Positions 58,364 to 64,000 of a stretch of DNA of 64,000 nt are shown piece by piece. The position numbers and the translations under genes are program-made. The notes beneath the pieces were generated by a model. The model searched no databases, had not been told where the DNA came from, and saw only the letters and a list, made by a program, of their open reading frames with translations. This stretch comes from R-RK-3 sp963834945 (lineage in GTDB: Bacteria; Pseudomonadota; Alphaproteobacteria; Rhizobiales; Rhodomicrobiaceae). Each line of letters begins with the position of its first letter. The stretch's first letter is position 1. Location of the stretch: the NCBI GenBank assembly GCA_963834945.1, contig CAWIDT010000004.1:620001-684000 (forward strand). The letters are read 5' to 3'.

Positions 58364-58936
58364 ATGAAACATGTGCTTACGACGCGACTGCTGCATCTGA
58401 GCCTGGCAGCAGCGGTCATTCACCAGCTCGTTGGGAGCTATGTGATGCACTCGCCCCGCCCGTCCGGGCGCGAGGGCAATTTCGCCTTCTCGCTGCATGA
58501 GGTGATTGGGCTGGTGAGCGTCGGCATACTCGTGTTGTTCTGGCTTTGGATCGTGGTTCGCCGCCGCGAGCAAAGCTTTTCCGATCTTGTTCCGTGGTTC
58601 TCGGTGGCAAAACTCAGAGCGCTTTCTGAGGATATCGGCCGGCATTTCAATGCGCTGATCCGGTTGCGGTTGCCGCCTCCTGCCGAGGCAAGCCCGCTTG
58701 CCAGCGCGACTCACGGGCTTGGCCTGATCATCGCGAGCGTCATGGCGGTCACCGGCGCCATTGTCTATTTTCAGATGGGGCCGACGGGAGCCTTGACCGA
58801 TTTCGGCCGTTCGGCGCTCGGAATCCATCGCCCGGCGGCCAATCTCATGTGGGCCTATCTGATTGGACACGCCTCGATTGCCCTGCTGCATCAGATCAGC
58901 GGCCATCCCGTGCTCCAGCGCATGTTTTCGGCATGA
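58364..58936 (+). CDS. Cytochrome b561 family protein
   Basis: 190-aa membrane protein with four predicted helices. Haem-ligand histidines are likely those in TTRLLHLSLAAAVIHQLVGS, FSLHEVIGLVSVGILVLFWL, SATHGLGLIIASVMAVTGAI and HASIALLHQISGHP. Related proteins move electrons between quinol and periplasmic partners, for example superoxide or disulfide systems. ATG 58364 lies in a frame that opens at 58325; ribosome site GGGA at 10 nt is weak. A 240-nt gap separates it from the glycosylation module, so a functional link is unproven. Confidence 0.87.
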   Translation: MKHVLTTRLLHLSLAAAVIHQLVGSYVMHSPRPSGREGNFAFSLHEVIGLVSVGILVLFWLWIVVRRREQSFSDLVPWFSVAKLRALSEDIGRHFNALIRLRLPPPAEASPLASATHGLGLIIASVMAVTGAIVYFQMGPTGALTDFGRSALGIHRPAANLMWAYLIGHASIALLHQISGHPVLQRMFSA

Positions 58937-59046
58937 GCCCGGCGGCTATGCGGATCAACTGCCCTCGACTTCATCTGTCGTGCGACCGTTGAAAAGCTGA
59001 CGACGCCTGACGCACGGCTGCTGCTCGAAGCCCGAGCGACGCGCAG

Positions 59047-59784
59047 TCAAACCGCCCGCTTGCTAACCTGCCCGAACAGCAGCGCGACGGCCGCGAGGTG
59101 GACGCCGATCCCCAGCCCCGCGACGCCTGCGAGGCCCATGCCGCCCGCATGCGGCCGCAGCAGCATCTCGCCGACCCAGAACGGCGGCACGACCCCGGCG
59201 GCATAGCGAAGCGGCGACGGCACAATTGCAAGCAGCGGCGCCAGCGATGCGATATTGGTCAGCTTCGTCAGTGCCAGCCCTTCCACCTTGTTGCGGGCGA
59301 AGACCGGCAGCAGCAGCGCAGCGATCACAGCCTCCCCGGCGACGAGCAGCGCAATCAGCGCGTCGATGCCCGCCCCCGATTCCGGGATGACCAGCGGCGC
59401 GGCGAGAAGCGTGATCAGCGCGGTGACGCCTGCCGTGACGGCCACCCGATAGGCGAGGAATCCGGCCTTGCCCGGCGGGGTTATGTCGAGCGCCGGCAGT
59501 GCGCCGTCATCGCGGTCTTCCAGCATAAGGAAGCCGGTGACCCAGCCGATCAGCAACGCCGGCAGCACCAGCACCAGCGGCGCGGCAAAGTGCGAGAGGC
59601 GCGCGATGCCGAAGGCCGTCAGCGCCGCGTCGTCCAAGGCGTCACGGCCGAGCCAGAAACCGACCGCCGATCCGGCGCTCAGGCCGCAGGCCAGCATCAG
59701 CATCGGATCGCGCGTGATGTTCCTGGCATCCAACAGCATGAGCCGGAAGAAGCGGCGCGGAGCGAAAATGGCCAGCGCGCTCAT
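59047..59784 (-). CDS. ABC transporter permease, second subunit
   Basis: 245-aa membrane protein with about six hydrophobic segments (LVLVLPALLIGWVTGFLML, VTAGVTALITLLAAPLVI, LIALLVAGEAVIAALLLPVF). Last gene of a three-gene ABC exporter; its ATG overlaps the stop of the first permease (ATGA). The set, one ATPase and two small permeases, resembles the fluoroquinolone-type exporters described in mycobacteria, but the substrate here is unknown. The longer frame to 60429 is only an extension through the other permease gene. Confidence 0.82.
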   Translation of the reverse strand: MSALAIFAPRRFFRLMLLDARNITRDPMLMLACGLSAGSAVGFWLGRDALDDAALTAFGIARLSHFAAPLVLVLPALLIGWVTGFLMLEDRDDGALPALDITPPGKAGFLAYRVAVTAGVTALITLLAAPLVIPESGAGIDALIALLVAGEAVIAALLLPVFARNKVEGLALTKLTNIASLAPLLAIVPSPLRYAAGVVPPFWVGEMLLRPHAGGMGLAGVAGLGIGVHLAAVALLFGQVSKRAV

Positions 59785-60476
59785 CTGCCGAACTCCCGCT
59801 TGAGTGCCCTGAGCGCAAACCAGACCGCGCCCGCCGTCGCCGCAAGGCTCACCAGCAGGCAAAAAGCAATCTCGCCGCCGCTCGCTGATATGGCCCCCGT
59901 TGCGACCAGCATGAGCCGCAATTGCGCTGCGGCCGGGATCACCAAGAACGGCAGCGGCAATCCTGGGATGAGCGCCAGGGCGCCCGGCGCGATCACCGGT
60001 GTCAGGAACCCGGCCGAGCCGATGAGATAGGCGCTGACGGTCTCGAACCGCAACGCGATGGGCACGCCGATGCCGAGATACTGCACCGAAGTCAGCGCCA
60101 CGGCGCTTATCAGCAGCGCGGGATTGGACGGGCGGTACACGAAAAGCAGGAGAACCGCACCGGCGATCAGCGCGACGCCGGTCAGCGTGACGCATTTTCC
60201 AATGAAATAGTCGGCCGGCGCGACCGGCGCCACAGCCAGCGCATTGGCGACGCGTTCCGCCCTCTCCAGCATCATCAGCGCGCCGAGAAAGAAGAACCCG
60301 ACCGCCGCCGGATCGGTGAAGATAATCACAGCCGGCACCCAGTCCGGCAGATAGCTGCCCGTCCCCACCAGAATGCCCACATAAAAGGCAAGCACGAAGC
60401 CGTAAGCCAGATAGATGCCGTAGCGCCATTGCAGGCGGATATCATGTGCCGCAAGCGTCAGGGCGCGCGCCACCAT
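59781..60476 (-). CDS. ABC transporter permease, first subunit
   Basis: 231-aa membrane protein with about six helices: LAYGFVLAFYVGILVGTGSY, AAVGFFFLGALMMLERAERV, IAGAVLLLFVYRPSNPALLI. The stretch with LERAERVANALAVAPV is common in this permease type. Start ATG 60476 overlaps the ATPase stop by one base (TGATG); TTG 60479 is an alternative. Translation of all three genes is thus coupled. Confidence 0.83.
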   Translation of the reverse strand: MVARALTLAAHDIRLQWRYGIYLAYGFVLAFYVGILVGTGSYLPDWVPAVIIFTDPAAVGFFFLGALMMLERAERVANALAVAPVAPADYFIGKCVTLTGVALIAGAVLLLFVYRPSNPALLISAVALTSVQYLGIGVPIALRFETVSAYLIGSAGFLTPVIAPGALALIPGLPLPFLVIPAAAQLRLMLVATGAISASGGEIAFCLLVSLAATAGAVWFALRALKREFGR

Positions 60477-61342
60477 CAACCTGCTTCCGGGGCCGATGCG
60501 GCGGCGGTCGCCTCGATGAACACCTCGTCAAGGCTGGCCTCCAGCGTATGCATCGAGGCGATGCGCCCACCGGTCAGCAGCTGCAGGAACTCCGCGTTCG
60601 CGCCAATCCCTTCCATCGGAAAGCTGCGCTTTTCGACCGCCCCGCCCGCATTGATCCCGACCTCCAGCACAGGTTGCCCGAACCGGCGTTTGAGCGCTTC
60701 GGGCGCCCCGGTAACCGGGATGCAGCCGTTCACCAGAAATCCGACCCGGTCGCAGATCTCCTCCGCTTCGCTCATATTATGCGTCGTCAGAAAAATCGTC
60801 TTGCCGCGTTCCTTGAGCGAACGGATCAGGTCGCGGGTAATGCGCGAGCGCGCCGGGTCCTGCCCGGTGGTCGGCTCGTCCAGGAACAGAAGATCGGGGT
60901 CATGCAGCAAGGCGCGGGCCAGATTGAGCCGCATCTTCATGCCCTTGGAATAATCCTGGACGCGCTGATGCCCTGCGTCGGCGAGGCCGAGTTCGGCCAG
61001 CGCCTCCATCGGATCGCGGGTTTTCCGGTCGTAAAGCGCGGCGAAGAGTTGCAGATTTTCAAGACCGGTCAGCCGCAAATACACCGCCGGAAGCTCGAAG
61101 CTGACCCCGATCCGCTCATAAAGCCCCCGCCCGAAGGCCTCGACGGGCTGCCCGAAGATCGCCGCCTTGCCGGAAAAGCCTCTGAGCAGCCCCATGAGGA
61201 TGCGCTGCGTCGTCGATTTGCCCGCCCCGGACGGGCCGAGCAGCCCGTAAATCTCGCCTTGCGCCACCTCGAAGCTCAGCCCGTCGAGCGTTGCCGCCCG
61301 TGCGCCGGGATAGCGAAAGCCGAGATCCTCGACGCTGATCAT
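60476..61342 (-). CDS. ABC transporter ATP-binding protein
   Basis: 288-aa ATPase of an export-type system. Walker A LLGPSGAGKSTTQ, Q-loop region FELPAVYLRLTGLENLQLF, Walker B DLLFLDEPTTGQD, H-loop LTTHNMSEAEE. The ABC signature is YSKGMKMRLNLARAL rather than LSGGQ, as in many DrrA/CcmA-type exporters. The C-terminal 60 residues, with GGRIASMHTLEASLDEVFIE, are the usual DrrA-type tail. ATG 61342. First gene of the three-gene operon; upstream is the antiporter gene 39 nt away on the same strand. Confidence 0.93.
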   Translation of the reverse strand: MISVEDLGFRYPGARAATLDGLSFEVAQGEIYGLLGPSGAGKSTTQRILMGLLRGFSGKAAIFGQPVEAFGRGLYERIGVSFELPAVYLRLTGLENLQLFAALYDRKTRDPMEALAELGLADAGHQRVQDYSKGMKMRLNLARALLHDPDLLFLDEPTTGQDPARSRITRDLIRSLKERGKTIFLTTHNMSEAEEICDRVGFLVNGCIPVTGAPEALKRRFGQPVLEVGINAGGAVEKRSFPMEGIGANAEFLQLLTGGRIASMHTLEASLDEVFIEATAAASAPEAG

Positions 61343-61381
61343 CTTCCATCTCCGCCAAGACCCGCGCTCCGCGGCCGCCCG

Positions 61382-62305
61382 TCATCGGGCCTGTAATATG
61401 GCCGCCAGATAAGCCGCATACACCACCAGCAGCATGCCGCCGCGCCAGCGGTCGATCTGGCCGGAACGCGAGGGGAAGGTCAGGACCACCGCGACAAGCC
61501 CGAGAACCAGTGCGGGGGCCGCCTCCGAGAATGGCACGACAATCGGCGTGATCGTGGACGCAACGCCGACAACGAACAGGCCATTGAAGATGTTGCTGCC
61601 CAGAATGGTCCCCAGTCCCACCTCGTCATGGCCGCGCACCCGCGATATGATGGCGGTCGCCAGCTCGGGCACGGAGGTGCCGATGGCGACGATCGTCGCG
61701 CCGATAATGAATTCGCTAAGCCCATAGGCCTGGGCGATGCCGGTGGCGCCATAGACGATGAGCTTGCCTGCGGTGACCAGCAGAGCCAGGCCCACCGCCC
61801 CCTCGACGACCGCGCGCACCGGCTTGCCCTCGCCCAGCACTCGCGCGGCGGCGGAGCGCTCCCTGCGTGCCTCGATGATGACGGCAACGAGCCAGGCGAG
61901 AAACGCCGCCAGCAGCACCATGCCGTCGATCCGCGACACCTGCCCGTCGAACAGCAGCACCGCGAGCAAGACGGGCACCAGCGTCGCCACCGGAAAATCC
62001 CGCATGATGCTGCCGCGCGGGGCGTGGATCGGCGCGATGAGCAATGCCGCGGCGAGGATGAGCGCGACATTGACCACATTGCTTCCGAGCACATCGCCAA
62101 GCGAAATCGCCGGTGCTCCTCCCAGCGCCGAGCTGACCGCCACCGTCAGCTCCGGGCTCGACGTCGCGAAGGCGGCGACCGTGGCCGCGATGATGCCCGG
62201 CGAAATCCGCGCCGCCCTCGCAAGCCCCACAGTACCCCTGACAAAAAGTTCGCCCCCGCCGCCGGCGCAGGCCAGCCCCACCAGCAACGCCAGATAGTTG
62301 TTCAC
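61382..62305 (-). CDS. Sodium/calcium exchanger family antiporter (CaCA)
   Basis: 307-aa inner-membrane antiporter with about ten helices and an internal duplication. The two alpha repeats are visible: VAAFATSSPELTVAVSSAL followed by GDVLGSNVVNVALIL, and VAIGTSVPELATAIISRV followed by LGTILGSNIFNGLFV. These hold the ion-binding acidic and polar residues. YrbG-like. GTG 62305 begins the protein. It may be cotranscribed with the ABC exporter. Direction of ion movement is inferred from family only. Confidence 0.93.
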   Translation of the reverse strand: MNNYLALLVGLACAGGGGELFVRGTVGLARAARISPGIIAATVAAFATSSPELTVAVSSALGGAPAISLGDVLGSNVVNVALILAAALLIAPIHAPRGSIMRDFPVATLVPVLLAVLLFDGQVSRIDGMVLLAAFLAWLVAVIIEARRERSAAARVLGEGKPVRAVVEGAVGLALLVTAGKLIVYGATGIAQAYGLSEFIIGATIVAIGTSVPELATAIISRVRGHDEVGLGTILGSNIFNGLFVVGVASTITPIVVPFSEAAPALVLGLVAVVLTFPSRSGQIDRWRGGMLLVVYAAYLAAILQAR

Positions 62306-62542
62306 GGACTGCCCGCCTTCCCAAATTTGCCCTCTCCTATCTAAGCGATTTCAACGAACCCGCAAAACCCGCAATTGCTCCTGAAAGGCGGTGGCCGAGA
62401 GCTGCAAATCTGGCCGAGCGCGGCAATTCGACCGGCAATCGGCAAATTTCCGCCATATGTGATATGCCTTCGCCCAACCGTCCTGACGCTCCGGCCAGTT
62501 GCAGGATGACCGCAACACGCATCGCCGAGTGATATCCCCCGC

Positions 62543-63742
62543 ATGCTCGACAACATCAAATCCTCCAAGCTCCGCCGCCCCGCCTCTGCTCTCAGAGACA
62601 TCCTGAAGGGCGAGGCCGGAGGCGGGCTGGTGCTGATGGCCGCCGCGGCGCTTGCCCTCATGGTCGCCAATTCGGCGCTCGCCCCCAGCTATTTCGGCGT
62701 TCTGAAAACCTATGTCGGCGGCCTCAGCATTCTTCATTGGATCAATGACGCGCTGATGGCGCTGTTTTTTCTGCTCGTCGGCCTGGAGATAAAGCGCGAG
62801 TTCCTGGATGGTCAATTGGCGAGCTGGCGCCGCCGGATGCTGCCGGGAGTTGCCGCTGCCGGGGGCATGCTTGCTCCCGCGATCATCTATTTGGCCATGA
62901 ACGCCGGCAGTGCTGAAACCCTGCGCGGCTGGGCCATCCCCACTGCCACCGACATAGCCTTCGCGCTCGGCGTCCTCGCGCTGCTGGGCTCGCGCGTGCC
63001 GGTTTCGCTGAAGATTTTCCTGACCGCTCTGGCGATCATCGACGACCTCGGCGCCGTCGCCATCATCGCCGCCTTCTACACCGCCGACCTCTCGCTCGCC
63101 TGGCTGGGTTTTGCGGGAATCATCCTTGCGTTGCTGGGGGGCCTCAACCGGACCGGCGTCGAAAGATTGCTCCCCTATCTGATGCTTGGCGCGGCGCTTT
63201 GGTTTTTCACGCTCAAATCGGGCGTGCACGCAACTGTCGCCGGCGTGGCGCTCTCCCTCACGATCCCTCTCCGGCGCTCGCCCGGACATCCCGACGATAC
63301 CAAGTCGCCGCTGCATGTTCTGGAGCACGCTTTGCATCCGTGGGTGGCTTTCCTGATCGTGCCGCTGTTCGGCTTTGCCAACGCCGGAGTTTCGCTGTCC
63401 GGCTTGAGCGGTGCAGTGCTGTTCGCGCCGGTGACGCTCGGCATCGCGGCGGGCTTGTTCGTGGGTAAGCAGATCGGGGTTTTTGCCGCGACCTGGGCAG
63501 CCGTGAAGCTCAAGCTCGCCGATCGCCCTGCCGATGCGTCCTGGGCTCAGGTTTACGGCGTCGCGATTTTGTGCGGCATCGGCTTCACCATGAGCCTGTT
63601 CATCGGGCTGCTCGCCTTTCCCGCCTCGCCGGTCCTGCAGGACGAGGTGAAAGTGGGCGTGCTGTTCGGCTCGATCCTTTCGGGAGCGGTCGGCGCGCTG
63701 GTGATGGGCTTGGCACCGCGCAAACACCATCACCGCGCCTGA
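62543..63742 (+). CDS. nhaA: Sodium/proton antiporter NhaA
   Basis: 399-aa inner-membrane antiporter exchanging one sodium ion for two protons, protecting from salt and alkaline stress. The paired ion-binding aspartates are in LAIIDDLGAVAIIAAFYTA; the unwound-helix region is in IPTATDIAFALGVLALLG; other marks are FFLLVGLEIKREFLDGQL and FGFANAGVSL, and YGVAILCGIGFTMSLFIG near the end. Full length. ATG 62543. Divergent from the CaCA antiporter, with a 237-nt shared promoter region. Confidence 0.96.
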   Translation: MLDNIKSSKLRRPASALRDILKGEAGGGLVLMAAAALALMVANSALAPSYFGVLKTYVGGLSILHWINDALMALFFLLVGLEIKREFLDGQLASWRRRMLPGVAAAGGMLAPAIIYLAMNAGSAETLRGWAIPTATDIAFALGVLALLGSRVPVSLKIFLTALAIIDDLGAVAIIAAFYTADLSLAWLGFAGIILALLGGLNRTGVERLLPYLMLGAALWFFTLKSGVHATVAGVALSLTIPLRRSPGHPDDTKSPLHVLEHALHPWVAFLIVPLFGFANAGVSLSGLSGAVLFAPVTLGIAAGLFVGKQIGVFAATWAAVKLKLADRPADASWAQVYGVAILCGIGFTMSLFIGLLAFPASPVLQDEVKVGVLFGSILSGAVGALVMGLAPRKHHHRA

Positions 63743-63749
63743 TGCTCGG

Positions 63750-64000
63750 GTGGAACCGCCCCAGCATGACCAGGCGGCCGATATCCGGCTGCCGGAGCAT
63801 GGGCCGGTCGCTGTCTCGATCGCGGTGCAGCCGGGGCCGCTTTTTCATTTCGGCGTCGTTCGCATCGCGAATGCCGTTGGCGAAGCTCCTGCCGGCGACC
63901 TTGCAGAGGCGGCCGGTCTCCACACTGGGGCGCCAGCGAAGTCACGGGCGTTGCTGGAGGCCGGCAACCGGCTGGTCTCATTCTGGAAACAGCGCGGCTA
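63750..64000 (+). CDS. Partial TamA/BamA-family outer membrane assembly protein, N-terminus missing
   Basis: The last 251 bases encode AVSIAVQPGPLFHFGVVRIA followed by LHTGAPAKSRALLEAGNRLV, which looks like a POTRA repeat of TamA: a P-G-P-x-x-x-F-G strand, then A-L-L helix. The open frame only reaches back to 63705, inside nhaA, and the first start, GTG 63750, gives no signal peptide or first POTRA. So the 5' part is absent, out of frame upstream, or the gene is truncated. It runs off the right edge. A different POTRA protein is possible. Confidence 0.55.
   Translation, partial: MEPPQHDQAADIRLPEHGPVAVSIAVQPGPLFHFGVVRIANAVGEAPAGDLAEAAGLHTGAPAKSRALLEAGNRLVSFWKQRG

Noticed and set aside
59784..60429. 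Extension of the second ABC permease frame back to 60429
   Set aside because: The extension lies out of frame over the first permease gene; ATG 59784 overlaps that gene's stop in a normal ATGA junction.
62351..63733. Minus-strand open frame of 460 codons opposite nhaA
   Set aside because: nhaA is complete with all motifs; the opposite frame is rich in R, Q, H and G as expected for an antisense shadow.

Overview
The window reads as a chromosomal segment of an alphaproteobacterium, most likely order Hyphomicrobiales (Rhizobiales). Reasons: a 16S-tRNA-Ile-tRNA-Ala-23S-5S operon of alphaproteobacterial type with an extended helix-9 insert in the 23S; the cell-cycle genes ctrA, chpT and sciP; an EipA (DUF1134) gene; and dispersed palindromic elements of the kind common in this order. 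Coding DNA is GC-rich. No phage, insertion sequence, CRISPR or plasmid gene was seen.

Layout. 1-2.0 kb: M23 peptidase cut by the left edge. 2.2-7.8 kb: rRNA operon with promoter, boxA and RNase III processing stems. 8-13 kb: lytic transglycosylase, acetyltransferase, tRNA-Gly, metC, small secreted protein, tRNA-Asp, xthA. 13-21 kb: envelope-associated proteins (Sel1-repeat membrane protein, TAXI-type binding protein, protein phosphatase, coiled-coil membrane protein, EipA) and cysQ. 21.6-28.7 kb: a cell-cycle hub with chpT, a lone receiver protein, ctrA, fliJ, yajQ, lipoproteins and sciP. Candidate CtrA boxes (TTAA-N7-TTAA type) lie before sciP (perfect), ctrA, eipA and fliJ, with another perfect one upstream of the M23 gene. 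29-43.3 kb: a nutrient-acquisition and glyoxylate block with a penicillin-acylase-family gene, a liv-type ABC importer, a TRAP importer, a 2-hydroxyacid dehydrogenase, an IclR regulator and malate synthase A. Most genes of this block outside the TRAP cluster carry frameshifts.

43.5-51.6 kb: vWA protein, small predicted winged-helix protein, a PNPOx-like flavoprotein divergent from a MocR regulator, an M16 protease pair and an SDR. 51.8-58.9 kb: a compact envelope-glycosylation module: GT39 (ArnT-like), GT2-GtrA fusion, OmpR-type regulator, histidine kinase, second GT39, then cytochrome b561. The genes from GT2 to the second GT39 are tightly packed and two junctions overlap. Together they could charge a lipid carrier with a sugar, flip it, and transfer it to envelope acceptors under a dedicated two-component system. 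59-64 kb: three-gene ABC exporter, CaCA antiporter, NhaA, and the start of a TamA/BamA-like gene that lacks the expected N-terminus.

The most striking anomaly is 20 reading-frame breaks between 27.3 and 42.7 kb. Nineteen are repaired by removing one base and one by adding a base, while the flanking protein sequence stays well conserved. That pattern favours insertion-type sequencing error over real gene decay, but raw reads are needed to decide.
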